Source: Bacteroidales bacterium
GTDB taxonomy: Bacteria; Bacteroidota; Bacteroidia; Bacteroidales; Muribaculaceae
Direction: 5' to 3'
NCBI GenBank assembly: GCA_003150235.1
Contig: QAMW01000007.1
Location: 20,832 to 84,831, forward strand
Length of the DNA: 64,000 nucleotides
Within the stretch, counting starts at the first letter, position 1. Every line of letters starts with the position of its first letter. The notes beneath the pieces were generated by a model. It was not told where the DNA came from and ran no database searches. It saw nothing but the letters and a program-made list of their open reading frames with translations. The position numbers were made by a program, and so were the translations under genes. Shown piece after piece: positions 34,814-43,680 of this stretch.

Positions 34814-34838
34814 GGGCGCTAGTGGAGCGCCCTTTTTT
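34814..34838 (+). terminator. Rho-independent terminator after DJ-1 gene
   Basis: Stem GGGCGCT (34814-34820) with AGCGCCC (34826-34832), loop AGTGG, followed by six T. Confidence 0.85.
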
Positions 34839-34875
34839 ATTGAACTCACATCTGACAACTCTCCAAATTTATTCG

Positions 34876-34883
34876 TATATTTG
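34876..34883 (+). promoter_or_regulatory. -7 box giving a near-leaderless glycosyltransferase mRNA
   Basis: TATATTTG at 34876-34883, only 5 bp before the ATG at 34889. Transcription starting 5-7 nt after the box would begin at the start codon. The -33 element is not clear. Confidence 0.45.
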
Positions 34884-34888
34884 CATCC

Positions 34889-36100
34889 ATGAAACAACGT
34901 GTGCTACTTGTAAATAAGTTCTACTATAGGCGTGGAGGCGACTGCGTGTACCTTCTCAATCTTGAGGAGATGCTGCGCAGTCGCGGTCATGAAGTAGCGG
35001 TATTTGCCATGGATTACCCTGAGAACTCCCCCTCGGAGTGGTCACAATATTTCGCTCCTGAAATCACTTTTCAGGGAGGCGCGTTGCAAAAAATCAAAGC
35101 CGTGGGGCGTACCCTCGGCATCGGCGATATAAACGCCGCCTTTACATCGGTGCTCGACAAGTTCAAGCCCGATGTGGTCCATCTCAACAACATACACTCC
35201 TATCTGTCGCCTCAGATTGCAAGAATAGCACGTCGGCGTGGAATAAAAGTCGTGTGGACACTGCACGACTACAAGCTGATATGCCCCTCATACTCATGCC
35301 GTTGTCACGGCGAGATATGTGAACGCTGTTTCACCGACAAGAGCCAGGTCGTGCGCCAACGCTGCATGAAAGGCTCCCTCGGGGCAAGCCTAATCGCGTG
35401 GCTTGAAGCAAAAAAATGGGATACTTCCACCCTTTCTGCGGCAGTTGACAGCTTTATCTGCCCGTCGGAGTTCATGGCGGAAAAAATGGCTCAGGGGAGA
35501 TTTCCCAAGGGGAAAATTGTCACCCTCAACAATTTTATCGCCCCCGAAATGTGGGAAAAGTGCAGCTCCGCCCCCGTCAACACCGACCGCGACGATTATT
35601 ACTGCTATGTCGGTCGACTGTCGGAAGAAAAAGGGGTCGAGACTTTGTTAAAGGCGGCATCCCGCCTGCCCTTCCACCTGAAAATAGCCGGTGGCGGACC
35701 GCTCGCCGAAGAATTGAAGAAGCGTTACGCAGGTTGCGACAATATAGAGTTTCTCGGACATCTTGACGGTGACGGAGTTAACAGGCTGCTTGCCGCCGCG
35801 CGTTTTTCAGTAGTACCGTCGGAATGGTATGAGAACAATCCTTTCAGCGTCATAGAGTCGCATTGCGCAGGCACTCCTGTCGTAGGAGCCAACATAGGCG
35901 GTATTCCGGAACTTATCGACGATACCGACGGCATCACCTTCATGTCGCGCGACGCCGAAAGCCTTGAGGAGGCAATCCAGGAGGCATGGAACATGACATG
36001 GGACTACGAAAATATCTCCCGCAAGGCACTCGCCCGATTCTCACCCGAGCAACATTATATCGCCCTTCATAAAATATACGGTACCGGATCCGCGTTATAA
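34889..36100 (+). CDS. Family 4 glycosyltransferase
   Basis: 403 residues of GT-B fold. The N-terminal acceptor domain begins VLLVNKFYYRRGGDCVYLLNLEEML with the conserved glycine-rich acceptor loop, and TLHDYKLICPSYSCRCHGEICERC (about 128-151, six Cys in a metal-like cluster) is typical of a subset of GT4 enzymes. The donor domain has YVGRLSEEKGVETLLKA (about 246-262) and the E-x7-E motif (ENNPFSVIESHCAGTPVV, about 313-330). First gene of a three-gene operon with a radical SAM enzyme and another GT4; likely surface glycan synthesis. The sugar is unknown. Confidence 0.9.
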   Translation: MKQRVLLVNKFYYRRGGDCVYLLNLEEMLRSRGHEVAVFAMDYPENSPSEWSQYFAPEITFQGGALQKIKAVGRTLGIGDINAAFTSVLDKFKPDVVHLNNIHSYLSPQIARIARRRGIKVVWTLHDYKLICPSYSCRCHGEICERCFTDKSQVVRQRCMKGSLGASLIAWLEAKKWDTSTLSAAVDSFICPSEFMAEKMAQGRFPKGKIVTLNNFIAPEMWEKCSSAPVNTDRDDYYCYVGRLSEEKGVETLLKAASRLPFHLKIAGGGPLAEELKKRYAGCDNIEFLGHLDGDGVNRLLAAARFSVVPSEWYENNPFSVIESHCAGTPVVGANIGGIPELIDDTDGITFMSRDAESLEEAIQEAWNMTWDYENISRKALARFSPEQHYIALHKIYGTGSAL

Positions 36101-36108
36101 TTTATATA

Positions 36109-37185
36109 ATGACCAAAATACGGAAGCGCATGGATGTACAACTACCTACTGATGCCTCTATAATATTGACTTATCGCTGTCCGATGAAGTGCAAGATGTG
36201 TAACATCTGGCAAAATCCCACCGACAAAAAGGAAGAGATTACCGCCGATGACCTCAAGACACTTCCGCGACTGAAATTCATAAACCTTACCGGCGGAGAG
36301 CCCTTTATCAGGGAAGACCTCCCCGAAATAGTCGAAGAGTGCTACAAACACACCTCCCGCATCGTCATATCCACCTCCGGATGGTATGAAGACCGCGTGA
36401 TTGCCCTCGCAAAACGATTCCCCTCGATAGGAATACGCATATCTATCGAAGGTCTAAGCGCCAAAAACGACGAACTGCGGGGAAGAGAGGGCGGCTTTGA
36501 CAAAGGATTGCGCACACTGCTCACCCTCAAGGAGATGGGGCTGAAAGACATAGGCTTCGGCTGCACGGTATCCAACCATAACTCCGGCGACATGCTCTCG
36601 CTTTACAAGCTGTCGTGTGAGCTGGGCATGGAGTTTGCCACCGCCGCGTTCCACAATTCCTACTATTTCCACAAAGATGACAATGTGATATTCAACAAGG
36701 ATGAAGTGACCGAAAATTTCAAGAAGCTCATCACTATGCAGCTGAAGGAAGCTCATCCTAAATCATGGTTCCGTGCATTTTTCAACATGGGACTCATAAA
36801 CTATATCGAAGGAGGCCGTCGTATGCTTCCCTGCGAGGCAGGCACCACCAATTTCTTCATCGACCCCTGGGGAGAAGTCTATCCCTGCAACGGACTTGAG
36901 GAAAAGTTCTGGAAAGAGTCGATGGGCAATATCCGCAATGCGTCGTTTGATGAAATCTGGCATAGCCGTCAGGCGCAAAAAGTAAGGGAACTTGTGCGCA
37001 CCTGTCCCAAAAACTGCTGGATGGTAGGCACAGCCGCTCCGGTGATGAAAAAATATATCAAGCATCCCGCGCTATGGGCGATAAAAAACAAGCTCCGTGT
37101 CGTACGCGGTCAGGAGCCGTGTCTTGACAAGCGCTGGTATGACGTAGGGCAAGACCCTCATCAGGGCGACCTCGGCAAACGATAA
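36109..37185 (+). CDS. Radical SAM/SPASM-type protein between two glycosyltransferases
   Basis: 358 residues. The 4Fe-4S motif is CPMKCKMC (C-x3-C-x2-C, about 26-33), followed by NLTGGEPFIRED (SAM-binding GGEP) near 60-71. The C-terminal part has further Cys (LPCEAGTTNFFIDPWGEVYPCNGLEE, and TCPKNCW) as in SPASM auxiliary-cluster domains. SPASM enzymes usually modify peptides, sugars or cofactors by radical chemistry. Here the neighbours are two GT4 genes (8 and 19 bp gaps), so a sugar or glycan-precursor substrate is a fair guess. The substrate is not identifiable from sequence. Confidence 0.88.
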   Translation: MTKIRKRMDVQLPTDASIILTYRCPMKCKMCNIWQNPTDKKEEITADDLKTLPRLKFINLTGGEPFIREDLPEIVEECYKHTSRIVISTSGWYEDRVIALAKRFPSIGIRISIEGLSAKNDELRGREGGFDKGLRTLLTLKEMGLKDIGFGCTVSNHNSGDMLSLYKLSCELGMEFATAAFHNSYYFHKDDNVIFNKDEVTENFKKLITMQLKEAHPKSWFRAFFNMGLINYIEGGRRMLPCEAGTTNFFIDPWGEVYPCNGLEEKFWKESMGNIRNASFDEIWHSRQAQKVRELVRTCPKNCWMVGTAAPVMKKYIKHPALWAIKNKLRVVRGQEPCLDKRWYDVGQDPHQGDLGKR

Positions 37186-37204
37186 ACCGATAAACAATCA
37201 CGCC

Positions 37205-38299
37205 ATGAAGATAGTGGTAACAGGCACACGCGGCATCCCCGGCATACTCGGAGGGGTCGAGACCCATTGCGAGGAACTTTATCCGCGCCTCGCGGCGATG
37301 GGGCATGATGTAACCGTGATACGTCGCAGTTCCTACATCACCGACAACAATCGCATAAGCGAGTACCGTGGTGTAAAACTTCTCGATGTATATGCCCCGC
37401 GACGTAAAAGCGTCGAGGCTATTATCCACACCGCCCTTGCCATATTCAAGGCGCGGTCGCTTCATCCCGATATATTGCATATCCATGCCGTCGGACCCTC
37501 ACTGCTGGTTCCTCTTGCGCGGCTTCTCGGCATGAAGGTGGTCATGACCAACCACGGTCCCGATTATGACCGCCAGAAATGGGGACGGCTGGCAAAAACC
37601 GTCATAAAGACCGGCGAACGGTTTGGCACCCGCTGGAGCAACCGCGTAATCGTCATTTCCAACGTCATCGCCGACATCCTTAAGCGAAATTACGGATATA
37701 CCGGCAGCCGCCTCATATTCAACGGCGTAAATCTTCCGAAAAAATCCGCATCAACTGAATTTCTCGACCGTCACGGCATAATTCCCGGCAAATACATACT
37801 CACCATAGGCAGATTTGTCAAGGAAAAGGGATTCCACGACCTCATCAGGGCGTACTCTAAAATACGTGACTGCGGCTATCAGCTTGTAATTGCAGGCGAC
37901 GCCGACCACGAGGACAATTATTCGCGCGACCTGAAAAAGCTCGCCGCCGACAACGGCGTAATACTTACCGGATTCATAAAGGGCGAACCGCTCAATGAAG
38001 TGATGACCAACGCCGCACTCTTTGTGCTCCCCTCCTATCATGAAGGATTGCCCATAGCCCTTCTTGAGGCAATGAGCTACAATCTCGATGTTGTGGTAAG
38101 CGACATCCCCGCCAACCGCCTGGACAGCCTTTCGCCCGAAGATTTCTTCCATGTGGGCGACATTGCCGGACTCGCCCGTGCTATAGACAGTAAACTGTCG
38201 CAACATACCGCAGAGCGCAACTACGACCTGTCGCCCTACGATTGGGACAACATAGCGCGCCAGACTGAAGAGGTTTACCGCGAGATTTTGGGTGATTGA
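37205..38299 (+). CDS. Family 4 glycosyltransferase
   Basis: 364 residues, GT-B fold. It opens VVTGTRGIPGILGGVETHCEELYPRL (acceptor loop with GGVETH). The donor half holds ILTIGRFVKEKGFHDLIRAY (about 198-217) and E-x7-E in PSYHEGLPIALLEAMSYN (about 277-294). It resembles the DUF1972-type rhamnosyltransferase branch. Last gene of the operon begun at 34889, following the radical SAM gene by 19 bp. The promoter of the next gene lies over its last codons. Confidence 0.9.
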   Translation: MKIVVTGTRGIPGILGGVETHCEELYPRLAAMGHDVTVIRRSSYITDNNRISEYRGVKLLDVYAPRRKSVEAIIHTALAIFKARSLHPDILHIHAVGPSLLVPLARLLGMKVVMTNHGPDYDRQKWGRLAKTVIKTGERFGTRWSNRVIVISNVIADILKRNYGYTGSRLIFNGVNLPKKSASTEFLDRHGIIPGKYILTIGRFVKEKGFHDLIRAYSKIRDCGYQLVIAGDADHEDNYSRDLKKLAADNGVILTGFIKGEPLNEVMTNAALFVLPSYHEGLPIALLEAMSYNLDVVVSDIPANRLDSLSPEDFFHVGDIAGLARAIDSKLSQHTAERNYDLSPYDWDNIARQTEEVYREILGD

Positions 38300-38318
38300 A
38301 TTATTTTTGCTACATTTG
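38287..38318 (+). promoter_or_regulatory. Consensus promoter for the lipoprotein pair
   Basis: TTTG at 38287-38290, exactly 20 nt, TACATTTG at 38311-38318. It overlaps the end of the glycosyltransferase gene and serves the ATG at 38343. Confidence 0.7.
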
Positions 38319-38342
38319 TAATTGCAAAAATTGTCAACCTTT

Positions 38343-38744
38343 ATGAGAAAGATTCAATTGATAGGCGCAACTGTGCTGTTCTTGTGTTCCTGCGGCGGTC
38401 TGTCACGTCAGGAAAAAGAGATTGCGGGTGACTACTTCAATGCCCAACTGTCTGACGAGCTGCCTGTCCTGGAATTGAATGAAAACAGAAAATCGGTCGT
38501 GCGTAATATTGCCCCCGATGTACTTGTGATGGAAGTCGACGGCACATGGAGTATCGTCGGCGACTCTCTTATCATCATCAATAACCTCAACACTGTCCGG
38601 CTCAAAGGTGACACTTCGATTGTAGGGAATATCGCGCCACGCTTTTCCAGAAAAATCTCCGGTCATGACGCCCACTCGATTACCCTGAGCAAAGATAACA
38701 TCGACTATCTTTATATACGCCATCACAAGGAATCCAACAAATAA
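38343..38744 (+). CDS. Small lipoprotein, unknown
   Basis: 133 residues from the ATG at 38343, chosen because it gives a standard lipoprotein signal (MRKIQLIGATVLFLCSC, lipobox LCSC) and sits 24 bp after a consensus promoter. The mature part is made of alternating strands (VLVMEVDGTWSIVGDSLIIIN), like a small beta-barrel or lipocalin-like fold of the kind that includes YcxB-free META/DUF lipoproteins; no family is claimed. It probably forms an operon with the next lipoprotein gene, 12 bp later. Confidence 0.65.
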   Translation: MRKIQLIGATVLFLCSCGGLSRQEKEIAGDYFNAQLSDELPVLELNENRKSVVRNIAPDVLVMEVDGTWSIVGDSLIIINNLNTVRLKGDTSIVGNIAPRFSRKISGHDAHSITLSKDNIDYLYIRHHKESNK

Positions 38745-38756
38745 CCATCCACGACT

Positions 38757-39212
38757 ATGAAATATCACTTCCTGACCTTGATAATCACGCTGTCAATGCT
38801 TCTCACCGTGGCATGTGACAATGGAAGCACCAGAGAAAATCTCGAACACGCCGAGCTGGCAATCGAGCAAAAAGATTATCAGGCGGCAAGAGGCATCTGT
38901 GACAATCTCCGCGAAATCCAGAACCACGCCGAGACAATGGATGCCGTCACGCTATGCAACCTCTCCATGCTTTACATGAAACTGAGCGATAACACCGACC
39001 GTGAAGACAATATCGGGCTAGCACGCCAATGCTATATTGATGCCTACTCGACCGATTCCGCGCAGGCTCATGAATATTACGACCATGTACCGGTAGAGGA
39101 TTTGCCTCATCTGTCACTGTTGTCGTCGATAGTCAAATCGACCACCGGTATCCGTGCGGAGGCTGTCGAGGAGTATATCGATGAAGGCGACAGCATCAGC
39201 GGATTAAACTGA
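38757..39212 (+). CDS. Small TPR-like lipoprotein, unknown
   Basis: 151 residues. Lipobox TVAC (Cys about 20) follows a hydrophobic signal. The mature part is mainly helical with paired repeats: LEHAELAIEQKDYQAARGICDNL and AVTLCNLSMLYMKLSDNTDREDN, resembling one to two tetratricopeptide repeats. Probably an outer-membrane or periplasmic scaffold. It follows the previous lipoprotein by 12 bp and precedes the SUI1 gene by 31 bp. Confidence 0.65.
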   Translation: MKYHFLTLIITLSMLLTVACDNGSTRENLEHAELAIEQKDYQAARGICDNLREIQNHAETMDAVTLCNLSMLYMKLSDNTDREDNIGLARQCYIDAYSTDSAQAHEYYDHVPVEDLPHLSLLSSIVKSTTGIRAEAVEEYIDEGDSISGLN

Positions 39213-39243
39213 TTAACCCCATCATCTCCAATATACTGAATCC

Positions 39244-39588
39244 ATGAAGTCCAACGACATGCAAGAGGCATTACGTGCCTTTCTTGACGCTAATCCCGAC
39301 CTTCCCGAAGGTGAGTCAGCCGAAACCCCGGATGACGCATCAACCGCTATCCCCGCTTTCCGCCTCGACATAATCCTTGAAAAGAAAGGTCGCGGCGGCA
39401 AACAGGCTACTATCATATCAGGGTGGCAGGACTCCGACGAGGCATTGCTCGACCTTGCCGCCACGCTAAAGAAACGCCTTGCCACGGGAGGCTCGGCTCG
39501 TGGAGGGGAAATTCTTATCCAGGGTGACCGGCGCAAAGATGTGCTCTCCCTGCTGAAGGAGTTGGGATATAAGGCGCGGATAATCTGA
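39244..39588 (+). CDS. SUI1/YciH-family translation factor
   Basis: 114 residues with a SUI1 (eIF1-like) domain in the C-terminal two-thirds: ILEKKGRGGKQATIISGW (about 43-60) and LATGGSARGGEILIQGDRRKDVLSLLKELGY (about 80-110), including the GSA-rich segment and the Gln/Gly/Asp motif IQGD. Bacterial homologues bind the small ribosomal subunit and influence start-site fidelity, though the physiological role is modest and partly unclear. It starts 31 bp after the lipoprotein gene and ends 11 bp before the helicase gene. Confidence 0.9.
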   Translation: MKSNDMQEALRAFLDANPDLPEGESAETPDDASTAIPAFRLDIILEKKGRGGKQATIISGWQDSDEALLDLAATLKKRLATGGSARGGEILIQGDRRKDVLSLLKELGYKARII

Positions 39589-39599
39589 CCCGCTGCCCT

Positions 39600-42500
39600 A
39601 TGCTTACCATACACAAAGCGTCGGCAGGCTCGGGAAAGACCTACACGCTTACTTACACATATATCAAGATGCTCCTCGGTGAAAAAGACGACAGTGGCAT
39701 CTATCATCTTTCAACCGACAGAAACCGGCATCGCGCCACTCTCGCCATCACGTTCACCAACAAGGCGACCGACGAGATGAAACGCCGCATAATCCATCAG
39801 CTCGCCTGCCTCGCCGGGATAGGCGATGAAGAGAGTCCTTACGAAAAAGACCTCTGCTCCGAACTGCACACTGACAGCTATCATCTGCAGGCACAGGCTG
39901 TCGAGGCTCTTCACGAACTGCTCTGCGATTTCAGCAATTTCAATATCAGCACCATCGACTCGTTTTTCCAGACCGTGCTCCGCACCTTTTCACGCGAGGC
40001 GGAGATAACCGGCAATTATGAGGTGGAGCTGCGCGACGACTATGTTATCACCGTCGGTGTCAATGAGATGCTATCGTCGGTCAACCGCGCCACTGACCAT
40101 GAATTTGCCACACGGCGCGAGATGATAGCTCTCGTAAGCTGGATAAAACAGTATATCAACCATAATATAAGCGAAGGCAAGAGCTTCAATATATTCAACC
40201 GCAAGTCAAATCTTGTCGACACTCTCGTCACCTTCACCTCGAAAGCGTTGACCGAGACCTACAAACTAAATGCTCCGGCAATCGACACGTATCTGGAGGA
40301 TATCTCCCGTACCCTTGATTTTGCAAGAGAGATAAGTGCGTTGACCCGTCAACTGGAGAGCGACTTCTTCAAGGTCGCAAAGCACGCCTATGACACCCTT
40401 GAGGCAGCCGACGGCATTGACGGCATGATGAAAGACTGCAGCAAAAACTTCTTGATATGGTCGGAAGGAAGCTGGGGGAGCGGACCCGGGAAAAAGATTC
40501 GCGCATCACTTGACGAGCCGGCGGTGCTGTACAAGAAAAACCGCTGTCCCGATGACAACGTGCTTAATCTTGCCGCCGCTACGGCAGCCGAGGCAGTACG
40601 CGTCTATGACTCCATAAATCTGCTGAAGACCTTGCGCACCAATGTCTACAGCCTCGGTGTCATCGGCGAGATACAGCGTCAGGCGGCTAAGTTCAAGAAT
40701 GAGAACAACGCCATCCTGCTCAGCGACACCAACGACATACTGCGCCGCATAATCAGCGAGGCGGAAGCACCGTTTATCTACGACCGACTCGGAGTGAGAC
40801 TCCGGCATTTCCTGATTGACGAGTTTCAGGACACCTCACGCCTGCAGTGGGCGAACCTCCGTTCGCTCGTAAGGGAGAGCCTTTCCACCGATAACGACAA
40901 TCTTATCATCGGCGACGAGAAGCAGTCCATTTACCGTTTCCGAAATTCCGACCCCGACCTCATTGTAAAGACTGTACCGGAGGAGTTTGCACGGCAATCG
41001 GTGACGCGAGGCAACAACCCGAAGGAAAACACCAACTGGAGAAGTGCCGCCGAGGTGGTGCGGTTCAACAACACCCTGTTCAGTTACATGTCGGAGGCAA
41101 AAGACCTCTCCGGCATATACTCCAATGTCGTGCAACGTATCGCGAAAGCGGATTTACACGGATATGTCAAGGCGACGGAATATGACAATGCCGAAACCGC
41201 GCTCGACAACATGACCGACGAGATTGTAAGACAACTTAACGCAGGCTACAAGATGGGTGACATCGCCATTCTGGTATCAACCAATACCAACGGCAGGGCG
41301 GTGATTGACTATCTGCTGGCGCAAAAGACCCTTATACCGGAACTGCACGACCTTCAGATAATGTCGGATGACGCGCTCACCCTTTCATCATCGGGAGCGG
41401 TGAGAATCATCACGAGCGTACTATCGTTTCTTGACGCGCAACAGTCGATGTTTGCTCCGGTCGAAGAGGAGACTGCCGACACCCGAAAGCGTCTGCCTGT
41501 AGCCACTATCCAGAGCCGCTACTATTACCATCTTTCAAGAGGCGTTGACCGGCTGAAGGCTATTGAACTGACATTCAACGGCGACGGTGCGGAGGGTGAC
41601 ACCACCGCCAATGAAGCCGCCGAGATGAAGTGCATCAACCTGCCGTCGATTGTCGAGCGTATAATCAACCGCTACCTTACCGATGAGATGCGCGAGGCGG
41701 AAAATGTATATATCAGCGGGTTCCAGGATGTCATCGCCGACTTCTGCGAGGGAAGCGAGGGCGACCTCCACGCCTTCATGAAATGGTGGAGCGGCTTCGG
41801 AAAAGAAAAATGTGCGCTTGCCATCCCCTCGGAGGTAAACGCCATCCGCGTCATGACTATCCATAAGTCAAAGGGACTGGAATTTCCATGTGTACACGTG
41901 CCGTTGGTCGACTGGAGCTTCAACTCTTCAAAAAATATCGAGTGGTTCAAGACCACTGACGACGATGGCAAGCCGCTGGGAATACTGTCGCGTTTCAGTC
42001 CCCACACTCTCCCGCCCTTCATCCCTCTCGCCACGACAGCCGTGCTTGAACGGGGCGAATTTGCCAAACAATACGCGGCTTTCGCAAAAAAATCCACCAT
42101 AGACATCCTGAACAAGACATACGTGGCATTTACCCGTGCCGTCAGGGAGCTGATAATCGGCTATAAAAAGGTGGCAAATCCCACTGATTCCTCTGTTCAC
42201 GGCATGATGAACATAACGCTTGGTGACGCCACGGAGCAATGGATTGACAAGTTCGGCGAGAACAGGGGCTACCACGTGGCGCTTGCCTCGTACACCGATG
42301 AAAACGGCACATTCACTTTCGGTGCTCCCACCGTGCCCGAGGCAAAAGAGAAAAAGAAAGATGCCTCTCCGGTGAAAATGCCTCCCTACATGTCGCTCGA
42401 CAATGACCACATCTGGGACCTCAGCCGCATCGAGGACCTTGATGAGATGTCGCTGCCGCGTCAGAAAGGCATCATCCTTCACAACATAATGAGCCTTATA

Positions 42501-42899
42501 CGCACTCCCCGCGACATCGACCGCGCAGTGAAGCGTCACGCCATGAAAGGATATATCACAGATGAAGAGATTCCGGAATATGTCGGTCTTATCTCGACGG
42601 CATTGTCCGACCCGGCTGTCTCGCCGTGGTTCAACGGCTTCACGCGGCTGCTTAACGAGCGGGCGTTTATCGTCAACGAGCGTGGCGGAGAGGCGCGACG
42701 TTACCGCCCTGACCGGGTCGTGTGGCGCGCCGACGGGGCAATCGACGTGATTGACTACAAATTTGGCGAGGAGGAGCCTAAGAAATATATCTATCAGGTA
42801 CGCGGCTACGTCGGGAATCTCAAGAAAATGTATCCGGGCACAACTGTACGGGGCTACCTGTGGTATCCTCTCCACTCCAAGATAACACCGGTAAATTAA
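39600..42899 (+). CDS. AddA/RecB-like UvrD helicase with C-terminal nuclease
   Basis: 1099 residues. Superfamily 1 helicase motifs in order: Walker A KASAGSGKTYT (about 6-16), AITFTNKATDEM (Ia), LIDEFQDTSRLQW (II, about 402-414), GDEKQSIYRFRNSD (III), NTNWRSA (IV), MTIHKSKGLEFPCVHV (V, about 751-766) and TYVAFTRA (VI). A PD-(D/E)xK nuclease follows near 1040-1075: RPDRVVW, DVIDYKFGE and YQVRGY. This matches the AddA/RecB class that resects double-strand breaks for recombination. No AddB/RexB partner gene adjoins it in this window. The SUI1 gene immediately upstream may share transcription. Confidence 0.9.
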   Translation: MLTIHKASAGSGKTYTLTYTYIKMLLGEKDDSGIYHLSTDRNRHRATLAITFTNKATDEMKRRIIHQLACLAGIGDEESPYEKDLCSELHTDSYHLQAQAVEALHELLCDFSNFNISTIDSFFQTVLRTFSREAEITGNYEVELRDDYVITVGVNEMLSSVNRATDHEFATRREMIALVSWIKQYINHNISEGKSFNIFNRKSNLVDTLVTFTSKALTETYKLNAPAIDTYLEDISRTLDFAREISALTRQLESDFFKVAKHAYDTLEAADGIDGMMKDCSKNFLIWSEGSWGSGPGKKIRASLDEPAVLYKKNRCPDDNVLNLAAATAAEAVRVYDSINLLKTLRTNVYSLGVIGEIQRQAAKFKNENNAILLSDTNDILRRIISEAEAPFIYDRLGVRLRHFLIDEFQDTSRLQWANLRSLVRESLSTDNDNLIIGDEKQSIYRFRNSDPDLIVKTVPEEFARQSVTRGNNPKENTNWRSAAEVVRFNNTLFSYMSEAKDLSGIYSNVVQRIAKADLHGYVKATEYDNAETALDNMTDEIVRQLNAGYKMGDIAILVSTNTNGRAVIDYLLAQKTLIPELHDLQIMSDDALTLSSSGAVRIITSVLSFLDAQQSMFAPVEEETADTRKRLPVATIQSRYYYHLSRGVDRLKAIELTFNGDGAEGDTTANEAAEMKCINLPSIVERIINRYLTDEMREAENVYISGFQDVIADFCEGSEGDLHAFMKWWSGFGKEKCALAIPSEVNAIRVMTIHKSKGLEFPCVHVPLVDWSFNSSKNIEWFKTTDDDGKPLGILSRFSPHTLPPFIPLATTAVLERGEFAKQYAAFAKKSTIDILNKTYVAFTRAVRELIIGYKKVANPTDSSVHGMMNITLGDATEQWIDKFGENRGYHVALASYTDENGTFTFGAPTVPEAKEKKKDASPVKMPPYMSLDNDHIWDLSRIEDLDEMSLPRQKGIILHNIMSLIRTPRDIDRAVKRHAMKGYITDEEIPEYVGLISTALSDPAVSPWFNGFTRLLNERAFIVNERGGEARRYRPDRVVWRADGAIDVIDYKFGEEEPKKYIYQVRGYVGNLKKMYPGTTVRGYLWYPLHSKITPVN

Positions 42900-42927
42900 G
42901 TCCGGTTGCTTTTTAACAATTATAATC

Positions 42928-42958
42928 TTGGCGTTTTGCAATAATCTCTGTATATTTG
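42928..42958 (+). promoter_or_regulatory. Promoter for S24 regulator
   Basis: TTG at 42928-42930, 20 nt, TATATTTG at 42951-42958; the ATG follows at 42986. Confidence 0.6.
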
Positions 42959-42985
42959 CAAGACAAATCATTATTATAATCACTC

Positions 42986-43678
42986 ATGGAAACACCGGTC
43001 GACAATAACCTGCTCATAATTGGCAGAATACGTCATCTCATGGAATTACAGCACCTTTCACAGGTGGCGTTCTCGAAATTGATTGGCATAGACCCGTCAA
43101 ATGTATCAAAATATCTTAGCGGCAAGCTGCCGGTAAGCGATTCACTGCTTAACCGCATAGTGGTAAACCTCAATGTGTCGAAGGAATGGCTTCGCGACGG
43201 CGAGGGGCTTCCCTTTGAAAAAACCGGTCACGCGTCAAAAGTGGAGGTCGCCGAAATCTGCACCGATTACCGCAGTGAGGGCATCCCCGTATATGATATC
43301 GACGTTGCGGCGGGATGCACCGAGATGACGCGCGCCTTCACGGAAGAAAATGTGATAGGCAAGCTTAATTTCCCGCAGCTCAACCCCGACTGGGTGGTGG
43401 TCCGTGCAAAAGGCGACTCCATGAAACCTAAAATCGACAACGGGGGATATGTGGCGTTTCTGCCCCAAAGCGATACGGAAAACATACTATGGGGACAGAT
43501 TTACGTCGTGATAATGGAAAACCGCAGGGTGGTAAAATATGTGCGCCGCCATCATGACCCTACAAAGGTGATACTGCGCAGCGCCAATTCGGCATACGAC
43601 GACATGGATGTGCCGCGTAAGGACATCGTGGCGCTGTATGTCGTGGAACGCATAATCAATATTCAGGATTGTTTTTGA
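42986..43678 (+). CDS. XRE-family/LexA-like S24 regulator
   Basis: 230 residues. An N-terminal HTH (HLSQVAFSKLIGIDPSNVSKYLSG, about 23-46) is followed by a C-terminal S24 domain: the nucleophile is Ser in AKGDSMKP (about 142-149) and the general base is probably the Lys in VVKYVRR (about 178-184), with an Ala-Gly (VAAGC, about 105-109) as possible self-cleavage site. A LexA/CI-like repressor whose autoproteolysis could be triggered by DNA damage. It directly follows the AddA-like gene, and its own promoter is in between. Confidence 0.87.
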   Translation: METPVDNNLLIIGRIRHLMELQHLSQVAFSKLIGIDPSNVSKYLSGKLPVSDSLLNRIVVNLNVSKEWLRDGEGLPFEKTGHASKVEVAEICTDYRSEGIPVYDIDVAAGCTEMTRAFTEENVIGKLNFPQLNPDWVVVRAKGDSMKPKIDNGGYVAFLPQSDTENILWGQIYVVIMENRRVVKYVRRHHDPTKVILRSANSAYDDMDVPRKDIVALYVVERIINIQDCF

Positions 43679-43680
43679 CA

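Noticed and set aside
41928..42983. Antisense frame of 351 codons over the helicase gene
   Set aside because: No domain is recognisable and it opposes a complete helicase-nuclease with all motifs.
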